64,000 nucleotides of DNA from a virus (IMGVR_UViG_3300019763_000001:62001-126000); one strand, 5' to 3'; numbered from the stretch's first letter, positions 54,133 through 62,945 are shown. Translations and numbers: made by a program. Notes: generated from the sequence alone by a model not told the origin.

Positions 54133-55471
54133 TTAAGTAAAGCAATGTGTAACTTTAGATGAGCGTGTGATTGCTGTATAAAACATCCTTAACGATGACA
54201 TATCAACACCATATTTGAAGATATCAGTCACAAATACAGCTGTATTTTCAAACGTACTCCCTTGTGATTTATGAGCAGTCATTGCGTAGCAGTGCTTGAA
54301 CCCAACAAACTGACTCTTTGTTTCATAGAATGTCTTCCAACTCCCTTTACCGCTTTTAGCTTCATCAACTAAGTGTTGAAGATAAGCATCATAAATTCTC
54401 TGCTCTTCATCCGCCCAATCAACACATACTGTATCAACAACTAACGGCATTAATTCATCTGGCTTATTCTCTTCCAATCTCAGATTCCAATATGCAAATG
54501 GCATATCCTCTTCAGCTGGAACATATCGACACTCTTTTATTCTATATTCCATATTGTTGATTATATCACCATCTTCACCATCTGTCCCTTGAGAAATAAT
54601 AATCTCACCTTCCATGAAGTTTGGTATATCAGTTGTTTTGAAGATAGCTTCTCTAATTTTCTTATTAAAGAAATCAACAGATTTATTTGTATAGCATACG
54701 ATTCTATAAACATCAGGATTATCCAAATAATCATCCCTAGTCATATGAGCTAATGCATCTTTAAACATTTGCTGCCGTGTTATGAAACGTACACCTTCAT
54801 CATTTTCATTGATATCTTCCCTAATTAAAGGAATTCTAAAATCTTTCGCATCTTGCATCTTTCTAACAGACGTGGCTAAACTAATAATAGGACTATCTTT
54901 CGCTTGCCTAACAATCTCGCTCAACTCAAATCTGTTTTTCATAAAGAAAGATGGGGATATAAAACCGTATTTTTCTAATCCGTCATTATCAACTGGCTCA
55001 ATTTGATACATATCACCAACCATCAATAGATGTTTGAAACTACCGTTTTTCATTTCTGTAACTATTCGCTTAACGATATTCAGATCATTCATCGAGCATT
55101 CATCGACAATCAAAATATCACCTTCCCAAGGTTGTTTCTTGGGATTTTTAACCCACACTTCTTGATCTTCTTGCCAGATTGGTTTAAGCGCTAAAATTGA
55201 ATGAATTGTTGATAATGTAACGTAAGTACCATACTTTTCAAGAGATGGCATTTTTGCCTTCAGAACACCAACAGCTTTATGTGTTGGGGCAGCAATAGCA
55301 ACTCTTTTGCTATGTTTACCTACTAGATCGTCTGTTAACTCTGCGCTCAATACTGTTTTACCACATCCTGCCGGTGCTTTCAAAACGTTAGTTGTTGAAC
55401 CAGTTTTCAATAAATTTGATTTAATTCTATGTATACTGTTCTTGTTGGTGATCAGTTAGAGTATATCCCAT
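54133..55471 (-). CDS. dda: Dda-like SF1B DNA helicase split at TAGA (445 aa after +1 reading)
   Basis: 5'-3' DNA helicase of the RecD/Dda type. From the ATG at 55471 (SD AGGAGA), 14 codons MGYTLTDHQQEQYT end at TAG; after TAGA the frame continues IKSNLLKTGST... to Walker A APAGCGKT (32-39), DECS (123-126), GDMYQIEP (152-159), TAHKSQGSTFE (398-408) and AITRSS. Joined length 445 matches T4 Dda (439). The LTDHQQEQY segment corresponds to the Q-motif start LTEGQ of T4 Dda, so without recoding the protein would lack it and have to begin at a TTG (55410) without an SD. Confidence 0.9.
55426..55429 (-). other. TAGA recoding site in the Dda-like helicase (TAT ACA TAGA ATT)
   Basis: Codon 15. The preceding ACA would face CAT after a +1 slip, which does not pair. 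Family homology requires both frames. Confidence 0.85.
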
Positions 55472-55494
55472 ATCTGTTCTCCTAAAATGTTGTT

Positions 55495-55530
55495 TAAAAA
55501 AGGGTGTAAGCATTTACGCCTACACCCTTA
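55495..55530 (-). terminator. terminator upstream of the Dda-like gene
   Basis: AAGGGTGTA pairs with TACACCCTT around a partly paired GGCGTAAATGCT centre (55529-55518 with 55512-55499), followed by TTTTTT. It ends the operon of the gene at 55544. Confidence 0.8.
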
Positions 55531-55543
55531 CAGATATTTGAAA

Positions 55544-55765
55544 TTAATTCGTTAGTTGTTCAATGTTGACTACATTTTCTGGTGGAAGTGCAAACAGTGG
55601 ATTTTCTTCAGAATCCAACAGCTTAATCAATGAGCCATCTTCTACCACTATGTGAACATTTTCAATTTTCTTAGTTCGCTGCACATCAATAAGAACTGGC
55701 ATACCTTCCGGCGTCTTCTTGTTCTGATGTGCAATGAATGTTACTTTATACGAATGACTAGCCAT
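55544..55765 (-). CDS. hypothetical protein (73 aa)
   Basis: Start taken at the ATG at 55765 (MASHSYKVTF) with GGAG nine bases upstream; the frame is open five codons further to a TTG. Beta-rich, soluble, no family recognised. Last gene before the terminator at 55495-55530. Confidence 0.6.
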   Translation of the reverse strand: MASHSYKVTFIAHQNKKTPEGMPVLIDVQRTKKIENVHIVVEDGSLIKLLDSEENPLFALPPENVVNIEQLTN

Positions 55766-55788
55766 AATTTTATTCTCCAATGTTTATA

Positions 55789-56070
55789 TTAATTAAAATT
55801 AACGTTAATGTATCCATGAAAGTTATATGCGACTCTCAAGTTATCAGTATTGACATCAAGTGTAAAGAGTTCTTTATCATTAAGAACAAAGATTAAGCTA
55901 TGCTCCAATAAATTCAACTGTTTACGCAATGAAGGATCATTCAATTGAAACAAAGCTATTCCCTGTCTATTGCAACGCGCTGTCAATTCCTGTTTGAAAC
56001 GTTCAACACTATTAAGCAAGGATGCAACGCTACTTTCGTAGGATCGTGTAACTTCAATAACTTCACCCAT
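55789..56070 (-). CDS. hypothetical protein (93 aa)
   Basis: Helical first half (about 1-50) and a beta-like C-terminus ending HGYINVNFN. No family recognised. Lies between two small genes in the recombination gene cluster. Confidence 0.6.
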   Translation of the reverse strand: MGEVIEVTRSYESSVASLLNSVERFKQELTARCNRQGIALFQLNDPSLRKQLNLLEHSLIFVLNDKELFTLDVNTDNLRVAYNFHGYINVNFN

Positions 56071-56185
56071 TTACATATAACTCCATTTGATCATTTTGAA
56101 TTGTTTATTTTACTTGGTTTTCTGAAATTTGCAACACTTTTCTACATGCGTTTCAAACTCAGCTAGTTGTTATATGGATATAAAC

Positions 56186-56368
56186 TCAAATTTCATCCAA
56201 CTCATCCCTAATCATATCTTTGCTAACATTTCGACGTTCACTATCTGCTAATGCGCGTCCATACTTACCATAAGACTGATTGAACTTACGATTGCACTTG
56301 TATCTAGCTCCATAATCGTGACCTATGTGCTGAGTCTTTTGATTTCTATGATGGTATGTTCTACTCAT
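56186..56368 (-). CDS. small basic protein (60 aa), near uvsW
   Basis: Begins MSRTYHHRNQKTQHIGHDYG; rich in Arg, His, Lys and Tyr. Short proteins with this MSRTYHHRNQK start occur in T4-like phages close to recombination genes (recollection). Probably nucleic-acid associated; unproven. Confidence 0.6.
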   Translation of the reverse strand: MSRTYHHRNQKTQHIGHDYGARYKCNRKFNQSYGKYGRALADSERRNVSKDMIRDELDEI

Positions 56369-56439
56369 AACTTCACCAATTAATGTTCATTGCAATTCAT
56401 CAAAAAGATGCTAACTAACTTATAAAATATCAATTTATC

Positions 56440-58056
56440 TTATTTTACTTGTTTTTCTGCAATTTGCAACACTTTTTTATACTTATCTTCATCTATCTCA
56501 TAATCGACCAAATCGATAGATTTTGTAGCAACAGGGTGACCTTGATCCTTCCAAATACTATATCGCTTATACGAATGCTCAAGATAGAAATTGGGATTCT
56601 CACCAACTGCTTGCAAGTTATCAACTAAGTCAAATATAGTAGCGTACTCTTTACTGCCGTGCAAACGCATAAGCCTACCAATAGACTGAACTAGCGTTAT
56701 AAGAGATTTGCCACCACTAGCTAATACCATGTTGTGAAGATTCTTTATCGATAATCCAGTAGAAAGGCATTTAGTTGTACCAATCAAAATGTTTCCTGTG
56801 CTTTCCTCCAACAGTTTTTTGATGTCTTCCCTCTCCTGTATTACAACATCACCTGTTATAACATGAACATTCTGTTTACTAGCTTTGAACAATATTTCTA
56901 ATATAGCAATATGTTCTCTACGCGAGCATAGAATGATTGTATTCTTATTGAGTGAAACTTTTTTAGCAAGTTTAACGATATACGCATTTCTGGCACTATG
57001 TTTGCATATAAAGTCTGTCTCTATTTGAAACTTAACAGCTGCTCCAACATTTTTTGGAACACTCTTTTTTTCATCTAAGAGATTGTTTCTGTCAGAAATG
57101 TTGTATCGCAAATTGAGCATAGCTATTTTTAGAGGAGTTGCTCTTCCCTGTTCAATAAGTTCTTTAGCTGATACTAACCTAACAGCATGGCCGATATTAG
57201 ATATGACTTGAAGTTCGTGTGTTTCATTATTGCCTAATGTACCAGTTAAACCAATCCTATCATCAGCATGAATACATTTCTTCATTATCTTTTCAAGCTC
57301 TGCGCCTTTAACTCCATGAACCTCGTCAACAGATACGCCTTCAAATTTAGCAAAATACGTCTTATCTTCGATATTTTGAAGAGATTGCCACGTCGAAATA
57401 GTGACTTTAAAATCATCATCTATAGTATTATTACTGTTGCTGTATATCTTAGCTGCGAGTTTTCTTATATCAATTAAATCATCCGCTTGAGAGTAATTCA
57501 CAAAATCATCAAACAGTTGATTTACGAGCATAACGGAAGGAACTACGAACAACAGCTTATCTAAACCCTTTTCCATCCAATACCTTAACACCAAATATTG
57601 AATGAGAGATTTACCAGCGGATGTTGCTGCTACCGCTACATATCGACCCCTTTTAACAAGCTGATGCAAAGCCTGTATTTGATAATCATAAGGTCTAATG
57701 ACATTAGCTTTTTCATCTGTTATTGTTAGTGTATCGACAAATTGTTCAATCTCAGATAGGGTTATTTCTTTGTTATAGTTGTAAGTTAATCTATCATCGA
57801 TTATGTAAGAGTAGTTTTGCTTTTTGATGTGTTTTATTAATTCTTCGATCATTCCGACTGGTAGAGTATGGTATCTCTTATCATACATTCTTACCATACC
57901 ATCCCATGTAGACCCACGTCTAGGAAAATAGGATGGATCCTTATACCTGAAGTTGTAGTATAGGTCTTCTATAATACCTTCATCAGCTGTATCCACATTC
58001 ATAAGATGTGCATTTTTATAGCTGATTATAACATCATATGATTGGTTTTTGCCCAT
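56440..58056 (-). CDS. uvsW: UvsW helicase
   Basis: SF2 DNA/RNA helicase that unwinds branched recombination intermediates and R-loops. 538 residues (T4: 503). Q-motif YDYQ (123-126), Walker A TSAGKS (145-150), DEVH (244-247), TGTLG (271-275), QSIGRLMR (457-464). The N-terminal 100 residues match the small UvsW domain in position. SD GGAGAA. Followed by uvsY's position upstream (58117), so recombination genes cluster as in T4. Confidence 0.95.
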   Translation of the reverse strand: MGKNQSYDVIISYKNAHLMNVDTADEGIIEDLYYNFRYKDPSYFPRRGSTWDGMVRMYDKRYHTLPVGMIEELIKHIKKQNYSYIIDDRLTYNYNKEITLSEIEQFVDTLTITDEKANVIRPYDYQIQALHQLVKRGRYVAVAATSAGKSLIQYLVLRYWMEKGLDKLLFVVPSVMLVNQLFDDFVNYSQADDLIDIRKLAAKIYSNSNNTIDDDFKVTISTWQSLQNIEDKTYFAKFEGVSVDEVHGVKGAELEKIMKKCIHADDRIGLTGTLGNNETHELQVISNIGHAVRLVSAKELIEQGRATPLKIAMLNLRYNISDRNNLLDEKKSVPKNVGAAVKFQIETDFICKHSARNAYIVKLAKKVSLNKNTIILCSRREHIAILEILFKASKQNVHVITGDVVIQEREDIKKLLEESTGNILIGTTKCLSTGLSIKNLHNMVLASGGKSLITLVQSIGRLMRLHGSKEYATIFDLVDNLQAVGENPNFYLEHSYKRYSIWKDQGHPVATKSIDLVDYEIDEDKYKKVLQIAEKQVK

Positions 58057-58116
58057 TAAATTTTCTCCACTTATCGCATATTCAATATCACAATATTTAA
58101 CAAGCGGAGAAAAGAA

Positions 58117-58578
58117 TCATAGGCCAGCTACAAATTTTCTATATTCAACTGCTGTGCTAATCAAATTTCCGCGAAATTTAGTAACATTGATTGCGTCTTC
58201 CAAATACTTAAGTAGGTTATTATACTTTGTTAGTATGTTGGTATACTTTGCAACGATATCATCACTTTTCAAAACTTCTTTAACTTCAGTTTTAGTGTGA
58301 ATGATGTTAGGCTTCTTATGCTGTAGATAATATTCATTGGAAGCGTTACCCATCCAATACGATGTACGTGTCTTGATGACCTTAGCTAAATTCGACTCAG
58401 CTTTATCTCTAAACAACGTCAACTCATCAAATACATCATGAAGCTTAGCAATGACTTTAGGTGTCGCAAGCGCCTCGCTATCCAACTCCTCTTCATCAAT
58501 AACAGTCAACTTACGAATTTTTTCTTTTGTTTCTTTAATATACTCTTCAAATGTTTGTATATTTTGTTCATTTTCCAT
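58117..58578 (-). CDS. uvsY: UvsY-like recombination mediator
   Basis: Loads the UvsX recombinase on ssDNA in T4. Start at the ATG at 58578 (MENEQNIQTF, SD AAAGGAG); a longer TTG frame is unlikely. 153 residues (T4: 137). Helical throughout, with RTSYWMGNASNEYYL in the middle and AINVTKFRGNLISTAVEYRKFVAG at the end (read as INVTKFRGNLI then EYRKFVAG), matching the spacing of conserved parts in T4 UvsY. Next to uvsW. Confidence 0.75.
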   Translation of the reverse strand: MENEQNIQTFEEYIKETKEKIRKLTVIDEEELDSEALATPKVIAKLHDVFDELTLFRDKAESNLAKVIKTRTSYWMGNASNEYYLQHKKPNIIHTKTEVKEVLKSDDIVAKYTNILTKYNNLLKYLEDAINVTKFRGNLISTAVEYRKFVAGL

Positions 58579-58641
58579 GTTTTCTCCTTTAAAAGTACTC
58601 AAAAACATACAATGTTAGTTGAGTCATAGTTACTATTATGT

Positions 58642-59064
58642 TTAACGAAATCCTGGTATATCATCATCAGGAGCAGTTAGTCCTGGACATAGCTGTTCAA
58701 GAGATTGATAGATGATAAAATCATTACCCTTAAAATCAAATAGTTCATCATCTTCACACAATTTTTGAAGATTACTATCACATTCCCATCCAGCACTAAA
58801 TGTCAATTTTTTCGTTCCTACGTCATAAACAGAAATTGAACTTCTCTTTTCACTAACGTCAACCATAATATGAAAATCTCCAGATGGATATTTTTCACAT
58901 AATTCCGGTAACATGCTATTAAGCTCTTTCGGTATATACCATACATGATGTATTTGAGCATCCCTCGTGTTATCGTCAGGAATAGAAACAGAAGGCCAAT
59001 CAATATAACAATCCGTCTGTAAATCTTTAACAACTAACCAATCTAAATCTTCAATCAGAATCAT
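58642..59064 (-). CDS. hypothetical protein (140 aa)
   Basis: Acidic soluble protein (EDLDWLVVKDL start, CPGLTAPDDDIPGF end), no family recognised. Its ATG directly follows the polymerase-like gene TGA with a GAGG SD shared across the junction, so the two are translationally coupled. Confidence 0.65.
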   Translation of the reverse strand: MILIEDLDWLVVKDLQTDCYIDWPSVSIPDDNTRDAQIHHVWYIPKELNSMLPELCEKYPSGDFHIMVDVSEKRSSISVYDVGTKKLTFSAGWECDSNLQKLCEDDELFDFKGNDFIIYQSLEQLCPGLTAPDDDIPGFR

Positions 59065-60472
59065 TCATTTATCCTCTATAATGCAATTTATATCTGTACC
59101 AAGTATTTTAGCATAGCTTTCTCTCATTAACAATTGAAAATACTCTTTATCTTCAACCCTACATATCACTTCATCGTGTACAGGCACAAACGGCTTACCA
59201 TCTTCAGTAGCTATCTTAACAATCTCAAACATTACATCAGATTCTTTGTTTTGAAGCTCTTTGAAGAATTCCCTATAGAAATACGAACGAATATCAGAAT
59301 TCTTTTCTTCTAGTGATTCAATAACAGCATCAGCAACATCGAATGCTATCCTCTCTTCTTTATCATTGAACTTTTTTGCTATAGCTCTCTTAGCATCCAC
59401 TTTAGTTTTGCAGTTGAACATACAGATCAATGCTTTCTTCGACAGATTCCTAACATCATCAATACCTTCAATCGAAACTTCAGAGTTGGATAGATAAGGA
59501 TCAAAGTCGTCGCTTAGAGAGTTACCTTCTAGTTCATGGATTATTCTAGGGTGAAAAGACTTAAAATCTAATGAGCATGTTTCTTTACCACCAATAGTAA
59601 TTTTCTTACGTTCATTGGAAGGAAGATACTGAACACCAGAACTATCATAGAATCTACCAAGTTCATTTATATGCTTTCCGTATATTCTCTTAAAAAATAT
59701 GTCATAAAACGTTTCATTTTTATACGAAACACTATGTTTTCGGAGCATGTTGTTGAACGATAATAGTATATGTTTAATTTCCTTTTTAGCTCGCTTATCG
59801 TCATCAGTAAGTTTATAGTAGCTAACTTCGACTTTATCACCTTTCTTATTTTTCTCTCTGAAAATAACAGGCACCCCGTTTATTCTTCCGACATCACCAC
59901 CACTATCAATTCTAGCAACATCCACAAATTTAAATATCTCATCAACATTGAAAATTAGCATTGAACGCATTGAAACATCTTCATAGAAATCGATGTATCC
60001 AGATAGTGATATACACAGACCTAATTCTTCCAACCATCTAATCATCTCTTGAAGACATGATATAGACATATCAGATTCTTTAGTGTGGTTATATGTTCTT
60101 AAGTACCTAATACCTATAGTTTCAAACTTAAAGCATTTGTGTATAGCTCTTACCATCCATTGGCAGCAATATAACACTTTTTCTTTATGAACTCTCTTCT
60201 TAGCTCTATATTCATTGAATCTATCATAAAGGCTATTCACAACATAATCGAAAAATTTATCTTTACCCTGCTTAAAGCTGAATAGATAGCTTGGTGATGA
60301 ACTACACTGCGTATAAATATACTTAAGAAGTTCAGATTCATCATACCATTGAATTGATTTCTTTTCTCTGTTTCTATCAGAACATGCAATGCTAATGGCC
60401 TCAGCTTTAATGTTCTCAAATGATAGATCTATAGGGGGCTTTAGAAATTCTCTATAAGCCTCCTCGCTTCAT
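59065..60472 (-). CDS. family-A-polymerase-like protein split at TAGA (468 aa after +1 reading)
   Basis: From the ATG at 60472 six codons MKRGGL reach TAG; after TAGA the frame continues EFLKPPIDLSFENIK... to TGA at 59065. The downstream frame has no ATG, GTG or TTG until a GTG at 60240, yet is open and protein-like throughout. C-terminal half: a motif A-like LDFKSFHPRIIHELEG (LDF about 301-303), a helix KKALICMFN like motif B, and VHDEVICRV like motif C (HDE about 432-434), suggesting a polymerase palm related to family A. It could be a primase-polymerase or replication protein; no exonuclease domain is seen. An AGGAGG lies just before TAGA. Confidence 0.75.
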
Positions 60473-60600
60473 CTCTTGCTTTTTCACTTCAATACCTCTT
60501 TTAGTTTTAAGAATTTTCACAGTATATTTAACTTTCTTCACATCTGCAACAGGTTGTTGATTGATTTCTATATCACCAGCTCTCGCGAAGTTTTTTTTTT
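60441..60600 (-). pseudogene. start-less ORF after an A10 tract
   Basis: After ten As (minus strand, 60601-60592) an open frame NFARAGDIEINQQPVADV... KARDEARRLIENF runs to TAA at 60441, overlapping the polymerase-like start. It has no ATG, GTG near its beginning, or SD. One extra A would join it to an upstream open stretch (FINKFIKKRVKKK), which also lacks a start. Either a decayed gene, a slippage product, or a sequencing error in the homopolymer. Confidence 0.3.
60451..60454 (-). other. TAGA recoding site (GGC TTA TAGA GAA)
   Basis: Codon 7. The TTA tRNA would face TAT after a +1 slip. An AGGAGG four bases upstream could stimulate frameshifting as in prfB, but no such element precedes the other three sites. 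Confidence 0.75.
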
Positions 60601-60834
60601 GACTCTCTTTTTGATGAATTTATTAATGAATTTAAAGAGCGTTAGCTACGCAGAGCGTTAGCCAAAACAGCGTCAGCCAAGCAGAGCGAGAGCAGCGAGC
60701 GTTTTTATAATAATAATAATATATTGGTTTAAAATAAGAGATGAAATGATGTGTGAAAACCGCTAGACCCCTAGTAAACATGAGGGGTGTAGCTAATTTT
60801 AGTCTTTTTTTAAAAATGACCATTTTCAATACCA

Positions 60835-60911
60835 AAAATTACACTCAAAATCACCCCTGTTTTTCCTCTTTGGTGCTACTAAAATTACACTCAAAATCAC
60901 CCCTGTTTTTC
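60835..60911. repeat. two identical 31-bp direct repeats
   Basis: 60835-60865 and 60881-60911 are identical (aaaattacactcaaaatcac then ccctgtttttc), 46 bases apart. Each contains CACCCC; the hairpin at 60767-60788 contains its complement. Confidence 0.85.
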
Positions 60912-60968
60912 ATCATCAGCATCATGTCATTTCGCCCTCATTTTCAGAAGAATACTCAACAAAAAAAG

Positions 60969-60996
60969 TTGACAAATAGAAAACTTCTAGTAAACT
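60969..60996 (+). promoter_or_regulatory. sigma70-like promoter (TTGACA-16-TAAACT)
   Basis: A perfect -35 TTGACA at 60969-60974 and TAAACT at 60991-60996, 16 bases apart, upstream of the plus-strand small genes that start at 61121. Confidence 0.5.
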
Positions 60997-61120
60997 AACA
61001 AACAAAAAATCTACCGTTTATATAACAAAACAGTATAAGCATATAACAAAAAGTTATTAGACAAATTACCACCGATAGAGTAAATTAAACGCATAACGTA
61101 TTTTGATGAGAAAGAACAAT

Positions 61121-61408
61121 ATGAAAAACGAAAACGAAATTATCTTAACAGTAACAAAAGAGTTTAATAAGAACCTTGTTGCTGTTCCGGCAGGTAAGTA
61201 CGGAAATATTAGACCAACGCTAATGTACTTAGATGAAGCCAACAAAAAGAATTGGCTAGTCGGATCATGTAAAGATGCATTGGGACCTATTTACTTATTC
61301 GGTGGAATGAATACAATGCGCGAAATCGCAGACAGTGGGAACGCATTTGTTGAGGGTACAGAACTCAAGTTGTTTGATGCTATCTGGTTTAGCATGTTGG
61401 AGAAATGA
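61121..61408 (+). CDS. hypothetical protein (95 aa)
   Basis: Start taken at the ATG at 61121 (MKNENEIILT), with GAGAAAG upstream; the frame is open to a TTG at 61103. Mixed alpha/beta, soluble, with KNWLVGSCKDALGPIYLFGG in the middle. No family recognised. First gene of the plus-strand cluster. Confidence 0.6.
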   Translation: MKNENEIILTVTKEFNKNLVAVPAGKYGNIRPTLMYLDEANKKNWLVGSCKDALGPIYLFGGMNTMREIADSGNAFVEGTELKLFDAIWFSMLEK

Positions 61409-61409
61409 T

Positions 61410-61535
61410 ATGACTCTCATAGATGCAACGATGTTTGGTGATATATTCTTAGCTATTGTCGTCATTTCTATTGTTATTCCTATAAAAATTATTAAGATCT
61501 GGAGAAAAACGAATGAAACGCGAATTGACTATTGA
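61410..61535 (+). CDS. single-TM small protein (41 aa)
   Basis: ATG at 61410 follows the previous TGA by two bases, with GGAG as SD. One membrane helix (FLAIVVISIVIPIKII, about residues 12-28) followed by a basic tail. The 3' end overlaps the next gene by 23 bases. Confidence 0.6.
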   Translation: MTLIDATMFGDIFLAIVVISIVIPIKIIKIWRKTNETRIDY

Positions 61536-62007
61536 AGAAAAGAAAAAAATTGAAGCTGCTCAAGCTGCATATGATCAGTTTAAGCGTAATATGATAGATG
61601 ATCAAATCTCATTGATTTTTGATAAATCTCTTCCTATTTTTGATAAATTGCATGTCTCTATTGTAGCTACATCCGATTCAACTGATATTCCACCTAAAGG
61701 CTATCATGAAGTCGCCGAAGGCATTTACACATTCACTATCAATACAGATGGTTGTAAAACGTTCGTGTATGAAGATAGTGACAAAATTAGTTACGATGCC
61801 TCATTTGATGGTAAGGCAGAACAGCTTAGCGCACTAAAGAGCGATATTTCATCTATAGTTGGATTAGTGAGAGTTGGGTATATAGGCTATGTTACTGTTC
61901 CGCTATACACTAACCATAGCATATTTGAAAGAATTGAAAATGGCGAAATCGATGCAAAGAAAGATGACGCTCAAGAACAAAGTAATGGTCGAGGTATAGT
62001 GGTTTAA
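61513..62007 (+). CDS. hypothetical protein (164 aa)
   Basis: Helical charged N-terminus (TIEEKKKIEAAQAAYDQF), then a beta-rich part. Soluble. The SD (GGAGAA) and ATG lie inside the end of the 41-residue gene. No family recognised. Confidence 0.65.
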   Translation: MKRELTIEEKKKIEAAQAAYDQFKRNMIDDQISLIFDKSLPIFDKLHVSIVATSDSTDIPPKGYHEVAEGIYTFTINTDGCKTFVYEDSDKISYDASFDGKAEQLSALKSDISSIVGLVRVGYIGYVTVPLYTNHSIFERIENGEIDAKKDDAQEQSNGRGIVV

Positions 62008-62047
62008 CTGTTGCAACTAAAAAGACAAACATGAGAGAGTAATAATA

Positions 62048-62479
62048 ATGAGCATTATCGTTAAAAAGTTCTATGGATTTTCAAAAAACTCATATTGGTG
62101 TGGTGAAGGTGAGAATATATTCTTTGTACCTTGCATCGGTTATATTAGAGTTATTTTAATCAATATGTTCATAAATTTTGTTATTCTCTTGATGCTAACG
62201 TTAGGATTGTGGAATGACTTTTGTGATATATTCTGGTTAGCGTGTTTATTATCATTCTGTAGTCACGCTTCAATTCTTTTATTTGCAATGAAGCCTCTAA
62301 TGGAGGTAACATTAAGTAGAGATAAAAGGTTATTTCACTATATGTGTATAGTCTCTACGTTACCTATACAAATCATTCCATTTTTTGTCGTCATCTATAG
62401 GATGCTGATGGTAAAAATGAATTACAATTCCTTCCACGACATTCTAATATTAAAGGTGTTTAACAATGAAGAAAGATAA
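62048..62479 (+). CDS. multi-pass membrane protein (143 aa)
   Basis: Three or four hydrophobic segments (about 30-52, 60-80, 98-120). Cytoplasmic tail ends NNEER. SD GAGAGAG. Could act on the host inner membrane; no family recognised. Confidence 0.6.
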   Translation: MSIIVKKFYGFSKNSYWCGEGENIFFVPCIGYIRVILINMFINFVILLMLTLGLWNDFCDIFWLACLLSFCSHASILLFAMKPLMEVTLSRDKRLFHYMCIVSTLPIQIIPFFVVIYRMLMVKMNYNSFHDILILKVFNNEER

Positions 62480-62945
62480 TTCTGCGACTTTGAATACAAT
62501 CAAACAACAGCTTACAACTATGATTGAAAGGGATGTTGTTGCACTTGGTTATCCATGCTTTTTAGGTGGGTTATTTGTTATATGTAGCGAAGGTGAATAC
62601 ACTAAGTATTTGCTAGAGTCAACTACTAACAGAAGCTTAACATCTGATAGATTTCCTAATAGAGTTAGATTTGGTGGATTTGTTAAAAACATTGCTGTAT
62701 TCGATAACTTTGATCACGCATTAGATGTTGCTGATATGTGTACAAATCAAGGTAAACATGGAACGTGTTACGTTTTAGATTATGTTCGTGAGTACATAAA
62801 CGTTCGATATGAATACTATTTTCAAAAACTCACACGATATAGAGAAAGAGATGCGGCTATTGATTTCTTCATAAAAGAAGAGAATAGAATTATAGCTAAA
62901 CATATAAAGAATATAGTTGATGAAAGGGGTGCAAAACATGGATGA
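62466..62945 (+). CDS. hypothetical protein (159 aa)
   Basis: Soluble, begins MKKDNSATLNTIKQQ; start overlaps the end of the membrane protein gene. A helical C-terminus (YFQKLTRYRERDAAIDFF). No family recognised. Confidence 0.6.
   Translation: MKKDNSATLNTIKQQLTTMIERDVVALGYPCFLGGLFVICSEGEYTKYLLESTTNRSLTSDRFPNRVRFGGFVKNIAVFDNFDHALDVADMCTNQGKHGTCYVLDYVREYINVRYEYYFQKLTRYRERDAAIDFFIKEENRIIAKHIKNIVDERGAKHG

Larger units (their letters stand above)
60600..61120. other. divergent intergenic region with repeats
   Basis: It separates minus-strand replication genes from the plus-strand small genes. It holds: a GC-richer patch with repeated gcgttagc and gcagagcg words (about 60638-60701); a six-base hairpin ACCCCT/AGGGGT (60767-60788); two 31-bp direct repeats; a (TAA)n-like run; and a plus-strand sigma70-like promoter. 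No gene I can support. It could be a regulatory or replication-origin region. Confidence 0.5.

Noticed and set aside
18596-60454. Sequencing or assembly indels as the cause of the four frame breaks
   Set aside because: Four independent breaks share the same TAGA tetramer and the same +1 direction, three of them outside homopolymers, while all long genes are intact. Random errors would not do this; re-sequencing remains the formal test.
60456-60599. Second TAGA at the ATATAGA in the start-less ORF as another recoding site
   Set aside because: Reading it as a unit leads to a TAA after 12 codons and does not join any protein-like frame.
60638-60701. Integron attC-like site (gttagc words)
   Set aside because: The words resemble attC core ends, but there is no paired R'/R'' arrangement, integrase or cassette array.
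60632-60835. 67-residue minus-strand ORF in the divergent region
   Set aside because: The start lacks an SD, the protein contains a Tyr run from a (TAA/ATA)n tract, and it crosses the hairpin and repeats; not credible.
60835-60911. CRISPR-like array from the 31-bp repeats
   Set aside because: Only two copies with one 15-base gap and no cas genes.
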